Source: Blautia_A aquisgranensis | GTDB lineage: Bacteria; Bacillota; Clostridia; Lachnospirales; Lachnospiraceae | NCBI RefSeq assembly: GCF_040096615.1 | Contig: NZ_JBBMEJ010000003.1 | Location: forward strand, 62,001 to 126,000 | Length of the DNA: 64,000 nt | Reading direction: 5' to 3' | Part shown: one piece after another, positions 36,141 to 44,928 of the stretch | Layout of the letters: every line of letters starts with the position of its first letter | Position numbering within the stretch: the first letter of the stretch is position 1 | Notes under the pieces: generated by a model | Seen by the model: only the letters and a program-made list of their open reading frames with translations | Databases searched by the model: none | What the model was told of the DNA's origin: nothing | Made by a program: the position numbers and the translations under genes

Positions 36141-36222
36141 AAAGGCAAACCTGTTGAAAAGCAGGGACGCAAAGCCAAGGGTCTAAGGTCAAAATTGAAA
36201 GACTATGACAGCCGGTTGCCGC
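36141..36222 (+). ncRNA. c-di-GMP-I (GEMM-I) riboswitch aptamer
   Basis: The conserved core is complete: AGGCAAACC, a GAAA-capped P2 arm, GGGACGCAAAGCCAAGGG, TCTAAGG, the P3 arm, and ATGACAGCCGGTTGCC. This is the class I c-di-GMP aptamer. It lies between a strong promoter and an intrinsic terminator at 36288-36322, so it controls the metalloprotease gene behind it. Confidence 0.95.
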
Positions 36223-36287
36223 ATTAAATTCCGATTTAGTGACGTACTGTAATCACATCCAGGTGAAAATAGGATTTATGTGTTGAC

Positions 36288-36322
36288 GCGGCCGTTTATT
36301 TTAAGGGATAAGCGGTTTTTTT
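36288..36322 (+). terminator. Expression-platform terminator of the c-di-GMP riboswitch
   Basis: CCGTTTAT pairs with ATAAGCGG, followed by seven T. GCGGC at its base (36288-36292) can pair with GCCGC at the end of the aptamer (36218-36222). An anti-terminator would then form without ligand, and c-di-GMP would switch the gene off. The direction is inference. Confidence 0.75.
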
Positions 36323-36392
36323 GATGCAATAAATCAGCGGGCACCATATGGATGATGGCAGGAACGTCCATTTTCAGAAAGGTGTGAAAAGT

Positions 36393-37376
36393 ATGAAGAA
36401 AATGAACCTTATAAACTTTTTAAAGAAGAAAAAAATCGCAGCAGGGTGTGTTGCAGCAGCAGCGCTGATCACAGCCGGAAGTTTTGCAATGGTATGGCAG
36501 GATTCACAGGTACCGGAGCTACCGAATTATACGGATCCGGTAGTAGAACAGACGATTACGGATGATGATACTCCATTAGCTGCCAAGCCAAAAGTAACAA
36601 CCAAAACAACAAAGCGGACAAAGACAACGAAGAAAAACATCAAGTTAAACAAAGCAGCTACGAAAACCTATACGAAGAATCTTCCGACAACAAAGAAAGT
36701 TTCCTCAAAGACAACAAAGAAAAACCAGACAACAACTGTAAAAACCCAGACAATGGTACAGACAGCTACAAGTCAGAAATATACCAAAAAATCCAAAAAC
36801 GTTGTGCAGACACAGAAAGTTGTAACAACTGTAACAACAACGACAACTGTTGCAGCAGCACAGGCAACAAGTGCAAAAACCACAGCAACCAGTGCAAATG
36901 CGAAAAAAGAGAAATACACAGTCAGCAATGTAGCGTCTATTGCACCAAAGATGAACAGCAAAGTCCTGAATGCTTATACAAAAATGGGATTTACTGTAAC
37001 CGTTGATCCGAGCGTTTCCTATGCGGGTTATTTTGATGCCAGAACAAGAAGTATCACACTTCAGAAACAGGATGATACGATTTACCATGAGCTGGGACAT
37101 TACCTGGCATTTATAGCAGGAAATGTAGACAGATCGAGCTCTTTTGCAGCAGTATATAACAGTGAAAAATCTAAATTTACAGGTGTCAGAAAGGCATATG
37201 CAACACAGAATGCATCCGAGTATTTTGCAGAGTCTGTTCTGAACTATGTCGAGAATCCAACAGCATTGAAAAAAGAACGTCCGAAGACATATGAGGCAGT
37301 TGTAAACGCACTGGCTAAGGTTACAGATACACAGGTAAATAAGATTATGACGGTTTATAAGGTTATCTGGAAGTAA
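36393..37376 (+). CDS. Secreted or surface-anchored HELGH zinc metalloprotease (lethal-factor/PPEP type)
   Basis: A 327-residue exported protein. Residues 10-35 form a signal peptide or membrane anchor. Residues about 65-170 are a low-complexity Thr/Lys-rich stalk. Residues about 175-327 are a compact zinc protease domain with HELGH at 232-236 and a second motif SEYFAES (Glu276, Glu280), as in anthrax-lethal-factor-like and Pro-Pro endopeptidases. The closest functional parallel is PPEP-1/Zmp1 of Clostridioides difficile, which is likewise under a c-di-GMP-I riboswitch and cuts surface adhesins. The ATG at 36393 follows AAAGGTG; an in-frame ATG at 36348 has no good site. Substrate unknown. 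Confidence 0.8.
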   Translation: MKKMNLINFLKKKKIAAGCVAAAALITAGSFAMVWQDSQVPELPNYTDPVVEQTITDDDTPLAAKPKVTTKTTKRTKTTKKNIKLNKAATKTYTKNLPTTKKVSSKTTKKNQTTTVKTQTMVQTATSQKYTKKSKNVVQTQKVVTTVTTTTTVAAAQATSAKTTATSANAKKEKYTVSNVASIAPKMNSKVLNAYTKMGFTVTVDPSVSYAGYFDARTRSITLQKQDDTIYHELGHYLAFIAGNVDRSSSFAAVYNSEKSKFTGVRKAYATQNASEYFAESVLNYVENPTALKKERPKTYEAVVNALAKVTDTQVNKIMTVYKVIWK

Positions 37377-37391
37377 TTAATTACATAGCTG

Positions 37392-37421
37392 AACACCCGG
37401 GAGAAATTCCGGGTGTTTTTG
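37392..37421 (+). terminator. Terminator after the metalloprotease gene
   Basis: AACACCCGG pairs with CCGGGTGTT, followed by TTTT. Confidence 0.85.
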
Positions 37422-37504
37422 TGTCATAAATAATTTCCGCAATTGTTCATAGGAAAAAAACGCGAAAAAGAGATATTCAGGATAAAATTGTCGACAAAAA
37501 TTTC

Positions 37505-37640
37505 TTGCATTGCTTCAAAAATGGTGTATATTATTATCATAATTATTACATTCAATGACGGTTCAGACACCAGATACAGCCATGTCAGGCTGTATAGGAT
37601 TCCATTAATTTTAAAAATTACAATAAGAATAGAGGTATTT
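37505..37640 (+). promoter_or_regulatory. rho promoter and leader
   Basis: TTGCAT (37505-37510), 16 bp, TATATT (37527-37532). The leader of about 100 bases contains a TACAGCC/GGCTGTA hairpin near 37575-37595. Rho genes are commonly autoregulated through their leaders; whether this hairpin takes part is not known. Confidence 0.6.
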
Positions 37641-39239
37641 ATGAGAGAAAAGTATGAATCATTATCTCTGGCTGTGCTGAAAGATCTGGCAAAGGCAAGA
37701 GGGATGAAAGGCATTTCCACTTTGAGAAAACCGGCGCTGATTGAAAGAATGCTGGAGGAAGACGCTAAAGAATCCGCAAAGGGAAATAGCACTGAAGTAC
37801 AGAGAAGCACATCCGAAGAGATAACTGTAAAAGATAAGAAGTATGAGAGGGAAAATGAGGAATATCATACTCATTCCACATCGGAGAGTATGCAGGAACA
37901 AAGAGAAAATTATCGTATAAACAGGAATGATCAGGAACACAGAACAACAGCACGCAGAGAAAACATCAGAGAAGGATATAATAAGGACGGCTATAACCGT
38001 GAGAATTACCGGAGACCGATAAGAGAGGAACGTACATCTATGCGCGAGAATGCACATGAGACGGATCTGCGTGCCGAGAACGGGAATGTTCCGTCAGAAC
38101 CGGCACAGCTTGACAGCGGTGAGAAGGCCAATGGAATTCTTGAGGTGCTTCCGGACGGTTATGGATTTATCCGCTGTGAGAACTATCTTCCGGGAGAGAA
38201 TGACATTTATGTTTCCCCCTCTCAGATCCGCCGTTTTAACTTAAAGACAGGAGATATCATCCAGGGAAATATCCGGATCAAGACTCAGGGCGAGAAGTTC
38301 AGCGCACTTCTTTATGTTTCTTCTATCAACGGTTTTCATCCCAGCGAAGGCCAGAGACGATATAATTTCGAAGATATGACACCGATCTTTCCAAATGAGA
38401 GACTTGTCATGGAGCGTGCAGGTGGCACAACTGCCATGCGTATAGTGGATCTGATAAGCCCAATCGGAAAAGGACAGAGAGGTATGATCGTATCTCCACC
38501 TAAGGCAGGTAAGACAACCCTTCTTAAAGACGTTGCCAAATCGATCCTTAAGAACAACCGGGACATGCATCTGATCATTCTTCTGATCGATGAGCGTCCG
38601 GAGGAGGTTACGGATATCAAGGAAGCGATCCAGGGACCAAATGTGGAAGTGATTTATTCTACCTTTGATGAGCTTCCGGAGCATCACAAGAGAGTTTCCG
38701 AGATGGTTGTGGAGCGTGCCCGCCGTCTTGTGGAACATAAGCAGGATGTTATCATTCTTCTGGATTCCATTACCAGACTGGCCAGAGCCTATAACCTGAT
38801 CATCCCGCCAAGCGGAAGAACCTTATCCGGTGGTCTTGATCCGGCAGCTCTTCATATGCCGAAGAGATTTTTTGGCGCAGCCCGTAATATGCGTGAGGGC
38901 GGAAGCCTGACGATCCTTGCGACTGCACTTGTGGATACCGGCAGTAAGATGGACGATGTGATCTATGAGGAGTTCAAAGGAACCGGTAACATGGAGCTGG
39001 TACTGGATCGAAAATTGCAGGAAAAACGAGTATTTCCGGCTATCGATATCCAGAAATCCGGCACAAGAAGAGAGGATCTTCTTCTCAGCAAGGATGAACA
39101 GGAAGCTGTCTATATTATGCGAAAAGCACTCAACGGAATGAAGTCCGATGAGGCTGTAGAACAGATACTGAATACCTTTGCGCGTACAAGAACGAATGCA
39201 GAACTGGTACAGACAGTAAGAAAACAGAAATTTTTATAA
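37641..39239 (+). CDS. rho: Transcription termination factor Rho, with an inserted disordered region
   Basis: A 532-residue hexameric RNA helicase, longer than the roughly 420-430 of standard Rho. The Rho-N domain (about 1-45) is followed by a charged, Arg/Asn/Glu-rich insertion (about 50-165). The cold-shock RNA-binding domain comes next (GILEVLPDGYGFIRCENYL at about 170), then the ATPase core with Walker A PPKAGKTTLLK, Walker B VIILLDSITRLARAYN and the Q-loop region GGLDPAALHMPKRFFGAARN. The ATG at 37641 follows AGAGG. It heads the conserved rho-rpmE-DUF1385-prmC-prfA neighbourhood. Confidence 0.95.
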   Translation: MREKYESLSLAVLKDLAKARGMKGISTLRKPALIERMLEEDAKESAKGNSTEVQRSTSEEITVKDKKYERENEEYHTHSTSESMQEQRENYRINRNDQEHRTTARRENIREGYNKDGYNRENYRRPIREERTSMRENAHETDLRAENGNVPSEPAQLDSGEKANGILEVLPDGYGFIRCENYLPGENDIYVSPSQIRRFNLKTGDIIQGNIRIKTQGEKFSALLYVSSINGFHPSEGQRRYNFEDMTPIFPNERLVMERAGGTTAMRIVDLISPIGKGQRGMIVSPPKAGKTTLLKDVAKSILKNNRDMHLIILLIDERPEEVTDIKEAIQGPNVEVIYSTFDELPEHHKRVSEMVVERARRLVEHKQDVIILLDSITRLARAYNLIIPPSGRTLSGGLDPAALHMPKRFFGAARNMREGGSLTILATALVDTGSKMDDVIYEEFKGTGNMELVLDRKLQEKRVFPAIDIQKSGTRREDLLLSKDEQEAVYIMRKALNGMKSDEAVEQILNTFARTRTNAELVQTVRKQKFL

Positions 39240-39244
39240 AGTCC

Positions 39245-39273
39245 TTGCATTTTAAGGAAAGCTATGTTATACT
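39245..39273 (+). promoter_or_regulatory. Promoter of rpmE
   Basis: TTGCAT at 39245-39250, 17 bp, TATACT at 39268-39273. Confidence 0.75.
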
Positions 39274-39345
39274 TAGCAAGCTGTTTAAAATGGAATTCGT
39301 CAAATGTATACGAATAATATTAAATTATATAGAGAGGTGAAAATC

Positions 39346-39549
39346 ATGAGAGAAGGAATCCATCCGAACTACTATCAGGCAACTGTAACCTGCAACTGCG
39401 GAAACACTTTCGTAACAGGTTCCACTAAAGAGGACATCCACGTTGAGATCTGCTCCAAATGCCATCCGTTCTACACAGGACAGCAGAAGGCTACACAGGC
39501 TCGTGGACGTATCGATAAGTTCAATAAGAAATACGGCCTGAATAAGTAA
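39346..39549 (+). CDS. rpmE: 50S ribosomal protein L31, zinc-binding form
   Basis: A 67-residue protein beginning MREGIHPNYYQATVTCNCGN, with the four zinc cysteines of the C+ type (CNC and CSKC). Length is normal. GAGAGG precedes the ATG at 39346. Confidence 0.97.
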   Translation: MREGIHPNYYQATVTCNCGNTFVTGSTKEDIHVEICSKCHPFYTGQQKATQARGRIDKFNKKYGLNK

Positions 39550-39572
39550 TTATTACGAATACAGGAAATGAG

Positions 39573-39605
39573 AAGGTTGAGGTTGGGAAATCTCAACCTT
39601 TCTTT
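39573..39605 (+). terminator. Terminator after rpmE
   Basis: AAGGTTGAG pairs with CTCAACCTT with a short loop, followed by TCTTT. Confidence 0.75.
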
Positions 39606-39642
39606 AACTGAAAATATTTTTCAGCTGCACAGGAGAGAATGA

Positions 39643-40641
39643 ATGAAATCATCGAATATCGGCGGACAGGCCGTGATGGAAGGAATCATGATGCGCCACA
39701 AGGACAAGTATTCCATCGCAGTGCGCCGCCCGGATAAAGAAATCGAGCTGAAAGTAGAAGATTATAAGTGCATATTCGGAAACGGACAGTTTTTAAAGAA
39801 GCCCATTATCCGTGGAGTAGTAAGCTTCGTGGATTCTCTTGTGGTGGGCACCAAATGTCTGATGTATTCGGCAGAGATTGCGGGCGACGAGGAGGATGAG
39901 GAAGAGGCGAAGAAAAATGCCCATCTTACCGACAAGGAGCGCTCTGCGAAGAAAGCAAAGGAAGACAGGCAGTTTAAGTGGCTGCTTTATGTGACGGTGG
40001 CTTTTTCCATTGTTGTATCAGTTGCTGCATTTATGTTGCTTCCTTATGCACTGGCCAGTCTGATCCGCAAAGTCGGGGCATCGGAATTTGCAGTCACAGT
40101 TGTGGAAGCTTTTGTGAAGCTGGCGCTGTTTATGGGATATATGCTTCTGATTTCCAGAATGAAGGATATTCAGAGGACTTTTATGTATCATGGTGCGGAG
40201 CATAAATGTATCAACTGTGTGGAGCACGGAATGCCCCTGACGGTTGAGAATGTGCTGAAGAGTTCCAGATTACATAAACGCTGCGGAACAAGCTTTCTGT
40301 TCCTGGTTATGCTGGTAAGTATTGTGCTTCACTTTGTGTTTGTACTGGTTCCGGTTTACTGGGTGAGGCTTTTCGGAAGACTGCTTATGGTTCCGGTAGT
40401 TGCAGGAATTTCTTTTGAGATCATTCAGTGGGCAGGAAGAACAGACAGTAAATTTGCAGATATCATGAGCAAGCCAGGTCTTGCCATGCAGAGACTGACC
40501 ACCAAGGAGCCGACAGCAGATATGGCAGAGGTTGCCATTAAGGCTGTTGAAGCGGTTTTTGACTGGAGAGCATATCTGAAAGAGGAATTCGATCTGGATA
40601 TTCCTTATGAGACAGAGGAGACATGCCATGCAGACTCTTGA
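39643..40641 (+). CDS. DUF1385 membrane protein (YqhQ family)
   Basis: A 332-residue membrane protein. The opening SSNIGGQAVMEGIMMR and the central MYHGAEHKCINCVEHG are hallmarks of DUF1385. Four to five hydrophobic segments lie between about residues 105 and 255. The family is widespread in Firmicutes with no settled biochemical role. Its place between rpmE and prmC is conserved. AGGAGA precedes the ATG. Confidence 0.9.
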   Translation: MKSSNIGGQAVMEGIMMRHKDKYSIAVRRPDKEIELKVEDYKCIFGNGQFLKKPIIRGVVSFVDSLVVGTKCLMYSAEIAGDEEDEEEAKKNAHLTDKERSAKKAKEDRQFKWLLYVTVAFSIVVSVAAFMLLPYALASLIRKVGASEFAVTVVEAFVKLALFMGYMLLISRMKDIQRTFMYHGAEHKCINCVEHGMPLTVENVLKSSRLHKRCGTSFLFLVMLVSIVLHFVFVLVPVYWVRLFGRLLMVPVVAGISFEIIQWAGRTDSKFADIMSKPGLAMQRLTTKEPTADMAEVAIKAVEAVFDWRAYLKEEFDLDIPYETEETCHADS

Positions 40642-41515
40642 GTCCCTTCTGAAAAAAGGCACAAATATATTGAAAGAAAATAGACTGGAAGAAGCCGGGC
40701 TGGATGCCTGGCTCCTTCTGGAATTTAAGACCGGAATTAATCGGGCATATTATTTTGCACATGGAGATGAACCGGTGTCTGATGAGACCGCAGCAGAGTA
40801 TCTGGAGCTGATCGGCAGGCGTGCAGGCCATATTCCTGTACAGCAGCTGACTCATCAGGCTTTTTTTATGGGCTATGAATTTTATGTAAACGAGAATGTA
40901 CTGATTCCCAGACAGGATACGGAGACGCTGGTGGAAGAAGCACTAAAGCGTATGGAAGATATGAAAGAGCCTGAAATTCTTGACATGTGTACAGGCTCCG
41001 GATGTATTCTCATCAGTCTTCTTCTGGAACGGGAGGATGCCCGTGGTGTGGGAGCAGATATCTCAGGAAGTGCTCTTGAGGTGGCAGAAAAGAATGCCAA
41101 AGTGCTGGGGGTGGAAAATCGTGCCCGGTTTGTGGAAAGTGATATGTTTTCTGCACCGTATTTTTGCGAAAAAGGTGGAAAAGAGGACAGGAAATATGAT
41201 ATCCTTATTTCAAACCCGCCTTATATAGCAACGGAAGAAATTGAGACATTAATGGAAGAGGTGCGTCTTCATGACCCGAGGGGAGCGCTTGACGGCAGGG
41301 AAGACGGGCTTTATTTTTACAGAAGCATTACATCTGAGGCAGGAAAATATCTGAAGCCCGGAGGATGGCTTCTGTATGAGATCGGCTGCACACAGGGAAG
41401 TGCAGTCAGTGATATGATGAAAGAAGCTGGTTTTACACACATTCAGGTCATAAAGGATCTGCCTGGACTTGATCGTGTGGTGATTGGACAGAAACAGGAG
41501 GAAATACATGTTTGA
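40628..41515 (+). CDS. prmC: Peptide chain release factor N5-glutamine methyltransferase
   Basis: A 295-residue SAM-dependent methyltransferase that methylates the GGQ glutamine of release factors. The SAM loop (EILDMCTGSGCILISLL) and the catalytic NPPY (LISNPPYIATEE) are present, and the N-terminal helical domain is intact. The ATG at 40628 with GAGGAG upstream overlaps the DUF1385 gene by 14 bp. Its substrate RF1 is encoded next, with an 8-bp overlap. Confidence 0.95.
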   Translation: MQTLESLLKKGTNILKENRLEEAGLDAWLLLEFKTGINRAYYFAHGDEPVSDETAAEYLELIGRRAGHIPVQQLTHQAFFMGYEFYVNENVLIPRQDTETLVEEALKRMEDMKEPEILDMCTGSGCILISLLLEREDARGVGADISGSALEVAEKNAKVLGVENRARFVESDMFSAPYFCEKGGKEDRKYDILISNPPYIATEEIETLMEEVRLHDPRGALDGREDGLYFYRSITSEAGKYLKPGGWLLYEIGCTQGSAVSDMMKEAGFTHIQVIKDLPGLDRVVIGQKQEEIHV

Positions 41516-42584
41516 TAAACTGGATGATCTGCTGGTGCGCTTTGATGAGCTTCTCAATGAGCTTGGAGAACCGGGAGTGACCGATGACCCGGCACATTTT
41601 CAGAAGCTTATGAAAGAGCAGAGCGACCTGCAGCCAATCGTAGACGCATATAAAGAATATAAGAAAAATAAAGAGACGATCGAGGACAGCCTTTCCATGC
41701 TGGAAAGCGAGAAAGATGAAGAGATGCGTGAAATGCTCAAGGAAGAGCTCTCCGATGCAAAGAAGAGAGTCGAAGAGCTGGAGCATGAGCTGAAGATCCT
41801 TCTTCTTCCGAAAGATCCTAACGACAGCAAGAATGTTATCGTTGAGATCCGTGGAGGCGCCGGTGGTGATGAGGCAGCACTTTTTGCAGCGGAGATTTAC
41901 CGTATGTATGTGAAATATGCAGAGTCCCGCCGCTGGAAGACAGAGATGCTCAGCCTCAATGAGAACGGAATCGGCGGCTTCAAGGAAGTAACCTTTATGA
42001 TCAAGGGAGAGGGTGCCTATTCCAGACTGAAATATGAGAGTGGTGTACACCGTGTACAGCGTGTGCCGGAAACAGAGTCCGGCGGAAGAATCCATACTTC
42101 CACCTGTACAGTAGCGATCATGCCGGAGGCAGAGGAGATTGATTTCCATCTGGATCTCAACGAGTGTAAATTCGACGTATTCCGTGCATCCGGAAATGGT
42201 GGTCAGTGTGTCAATACAACAGACTCCGCGGTACGTCTTACCCATATTCCGACGGGAATCGTTATTTCCTGCCAGGATGAGAAATCACAGCTTAAGAATA
42301 AGGACAAGGCACTGCGTGTACTTCGTTCCCGTCTTTATGAAATGGAGCTTGCAAAACAGCATGATGCGGAGGCTGAGGCCAGAAGAAGCCAGATTGGTAC
42401 CGGAGACCGTTCCGAGAAAATCCGTACCTATAATTTTCCACAGGGCCGTGTGACGGATCATCGTATCAAGCTTACGCTTCATCGTCTTGAGAATATTCTT
42501 AACGGAGATCTGGATGAGATCATTGACAGCCTGATCGCAGCAGACCAGGCCGTGAAGCTGACAAAGCTTAATGAGCAGGAGTAA
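41508..42584 (+). CDS. prfA: Peptide chain release factor 1
   Basis: A 358-residue class I release factor for UAA and UAG stops. The GGQ motif is in GNGGQCVNTTDSAVRLTHIP, and the stop-codon-reading tip carries the expected Pro-x-Thr-like motif near VPETESGGRIHTST. The ATG at 41508 follows CAGGAGG and overlaps prmC by 8 bp; the upstream in-frame start at 41484 is not needed. Confidence 0.96.
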   Translation: MFDKLDDLLVRFDELLNELGEPGVTDDPAHFQKLMKEQSDLQPIVDAYKEYKKNKETIEDSLSMLESEKDEEMREMLKEELSDAKKRVEELEHELKILLLPKDPNDSKNVIVEIRGGAGGDEAALFAAEIYRMYVKYAESRRWKTEMLSLNENGIGGFKEVTFMIKGEGAYSRLKYESGVHRVQRVPETESGGRIHTSTCTVAIMPEAEEIDFHLDLNECKFDVFRASGNGGQCVNTTDSAVRLTHIPTGIVISCQDEKSQLKNKDKALRVLRSRLYEMELAKQHDAEAEARRSQIGTGDRSEKIRTYNFPQGRVTDHRIKLTLHRLENILNGDLDEIIDSLIAADQAVKLTKLNEQE

Positions 42585-42641
42585 CCGGATAATTACAAAT
42601 ATAAATTAAAAAAAACTATAATAATCAGGAGGAAACGTAAC

Positions 42642-43559
42642 ATGAAAAAGACAGCACTGGTAATTATGGCAGCCGGAATCGGCAGCCGTTTCGGAAAAGG
42701 TATCAAACAGCTTGCACCGGTAGGACCGAAGGGTGAGATCATTATGGACTATTCCATTCATGATGCACTGGAGGCAGGTTTCAACAAAGTTGTATTTATC
42801 ATCCGTAAGGATATCGAGGATGAGTTCCGTAAAGTTATCGGCGATCGTATAGAGAAGATTACAGAGGTAGCTTACGCATTCCAGGAGATCGATGATCTTC
42901 CGGGAGACTTTAAGAAGCCGGCAGACCGTACAAAACCGTGGGGAACAGGACATGCTGTACTTGCAGCAAAGAAGGTTCTCTCTGAGCCGTTCGCTGTTAT
43001 CAATGCAGATGACTACTATGGAAAAGAAGCATATGTGAAGGTTCACGACTATCTTGTACAGGATCATCCGCAGGATGGTCCGATGCATATCTGTATGGCC
43101 GGATTCCGTCTTGGAAATACCTTAAGTGATAACGGAAGTGTTACAAGAGGCGTATGCCATATCGAAGAGGGCAAGCTTGTTGGTGTTACAGAGACACATA
43201 ATATCTTCAAGACAGCTGACGGTGCTGAGACAAGAAATGACGATGGTACAGCAGAAACACTGGATACAAAGAGCCTTGTTTCCATGAACATGTGGGGACT
43301 GACACCGGAATTCATGGAGATCCTTGAGAAAGGCTTCGTGGAGTTCCTTGGCGGAATCGAAGAAGGCGACATCAAGAAAGAGTACCTTCTTCCTGAACTG
43401 ATCGACCAGCTTATCCATTCCGGCAGAGCGGCCGTAGATGTTCTTGAGACACAGGACGAGTGGTTCGGTGTTACATATCAGGAGGATAAGGCATCTGTAC
43501 AGGCTGCATTTAAGAAACTGACAGATGACGGTGTTTATCCGGAGGGGCTGTATCAGTAA
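42642..43559 (+). CDS. Sugar-phosphate nucleotidyltransferase-like protein
   Basis: A 305-residue GT-A-fold nucleotidyltransferase. The signature MAAGIGSRFGKGIKQLAPVG matches the G-x-G-x-R-…-K loop, and the metal-binding Asp pair is in VINADDYYG. The family transfers NMP to a sugar phosphate or similar. It stands directly before glmM (14 bp), so a cell-wall precursor role is plausible, but it is not GlmU, which has a C-terminal left-handed helix that is missing here. The exact substrate is unknown. Confidence 0.8.
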   Translation: MKKTALVIMAAGIGSRFGKGIKQLAPVGPKGEIIMDYSIHDALEAGFNKVVFIIRKDIEDEFRKVIGDRIEKITEVAYAFQEIDDLPGDFKKPADRTKPWGTGHAVLAAKKVLSEPFAVINADDYYGKEAYVKVHDYLVQDHPQDGPMHICMAGFRLGNTLSDNGSVTRGVCHIEEGKLVGVTETHNIFKTADGAETRNDDGTAETLDTKSLVSMNMWGLTPEFMEILEKGFVEFLGGIEEGDIKKEYLLPELIDQLIHSGRAAVDVLETQDEWFGVTYQEDKASVQAAFKKLTDDGVYPEGLYQ

Positions 43560-43573
43560 TAAAGGAGAACATT

Positions 43574-44920
43574 ATGGGCAAATATTTCGGAACAGATGGT
43601 TTTCGTGGTGAGGCAAATGTAAAGCTTACAGCAGATCATGCATTTCACGTGGGTCGTTATCTCGGCTGGTATTATGGCAGAGATCACAAGGCAAAGATCG
43701 TGATCGGTAAGGATACAAGAAGAAGCAGCTACATGTTTGAGTATGCTCTGGCAGCAGGACTGACAGCTTCCGGAGCAGATGCTTATCTGCTTCACGTAAC
43801 AACAACGCCAAGTGTTTCATACGTAGTACGTACAGAAGATTTTGACTGCGGTATCATGATTTCCGCAAGTCACAATCCATTTACTGATAACGGAATCAAG
43901 GTTCTCAATGAGAACGGACAGAAAATTTCCGCTGAGATCGAGAAGCGCATTGAAGCTTACCTGGATGGTGAGATCGAGGAACTTCCACTGGCAACAGGAG
44001 AAGATATTGGACGCACAGTGGATTTTGCATCAGGAAGAAACCGTTATATCGGACATCTGATTTCCATTCCATGTCATGACTTTAAGAATGTCAAGGTTGG
44101 ACTGGACTGCTCCAACGGAAGCTCATCTGCTATTGCAAAGAGTGTTTTTGACGCACTTCGTGCAAAAACATATGTGATCAACAATGAGCCGAACGGAACC
44201 AATATCAACCGTGGCTGTGGCTCCACTCATATCGAGGTGCTGAGACAGTTTGTAATCGATAAAGGTCTGGATATTGGTTTTGCATACGATGGAGATGCAG
44301 ACAGATGTATCGCAGTTGACCATCGCGGAAATATCATTGATGGTGACAAGATCATGTACGTATGCGGTAAATATCTCAAAGAAAAAGGTCAGCTCAATGG
44401 CAACACAGTTGTGACCACTGTTATGTCCAATCTTGGCCTTTACAAATCTCTGGAGCGTGAAGGCATCGACTATGAGCAGACTGCAGTTGGTGACAAATAC
44501 GTTGCTGAGAACATGATGGAAAATAATTATAGTATCGGTGGCGAGCAGTCCGGACATATTATTTTCAGCCGCTATTCTGCTACAGGTGACGGAATCCTTA
44601 CTTCCCTGATGATCATGGAGGCATGTGTGGACAAGAAGGCAACACTCTGTGATCTTGCAAAGGAGATGAAGGTTTATCCGCAGCTTCTCCGCAATGTCCG
44701 TGTGTCTGACAAGAAGACAGCACTGGACAATGAGAAGGTGAAAGCTGCAATCGAGGCTGCAGCAGAGGCACTGGGCGATGATGGACGTATCCTTGTACGT
44801 GAGAGTGGTACAGAGCCACTGATCCGTGTTATGGTAGAAGCAGGAACAGATGAGCTCTGCCATAAATACGTAGACAGTGTTGTTGATGTAATGGAAGCCG
44901 AAGGGCTTGTTGTAGAATAA
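43574..44920 (+). CDS. glmM: Phosphoglucosamine mutase
   Basis: A 448-residue alpha-D-phosphohexomutase that turns glucosamine 6-phosphate into glucosamine 1-phosphate for peptidoglycan. The opening GKYFGTDGFRGEAN, the phosphoserine loop MISASHNPFTDNGIK, the metal loop AYDGDADRCIA and the phosphate loop VRESGTEPLIRVMVE are all intact. Length is normal. AAGGAG precedes the ATG. Confidence 0.95.
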   Translation: MGKYFGTDGFRGEANVKLTADHAFHVGRYLGWYYGRDHKAKIVIGKDTRRSSYMFEYALAAGLTASGADAYLLHVTTTPSVSYVVRTEDFDCGIMISASHNPFTDNGIKVLNENGQKISAEIEKRIEAYLDGEIEELPLATGEDIGRTVDFASGRNRYIGHLISIPCHDFKNVKVGLDCSNGSSSAIAKSVFDALRAKTYVINNEPNGTNINRGCGSTHIEVLRQFVIDKGLDIGFAYDGDADRCIAVDHRGNIIDGDKIMYVCGKYLKEKGQLNGNTVVTTVMSNLGLYKSLEREGIDYEQTAVGDKYVAENMMENNYSIGGEQSGHIIFSRYSATGDGILTSLMIMEACVDKKATLCDLAKEMKVYPQLLRNVRVSDKKTALDNEKVKAAIEAAAEALGDDGRILVRESGTEPLIRVMVEAGTDELCHKYVDSVVDVMEAEGLVVE

Positions 44921-44928
44921 GGTAATCC

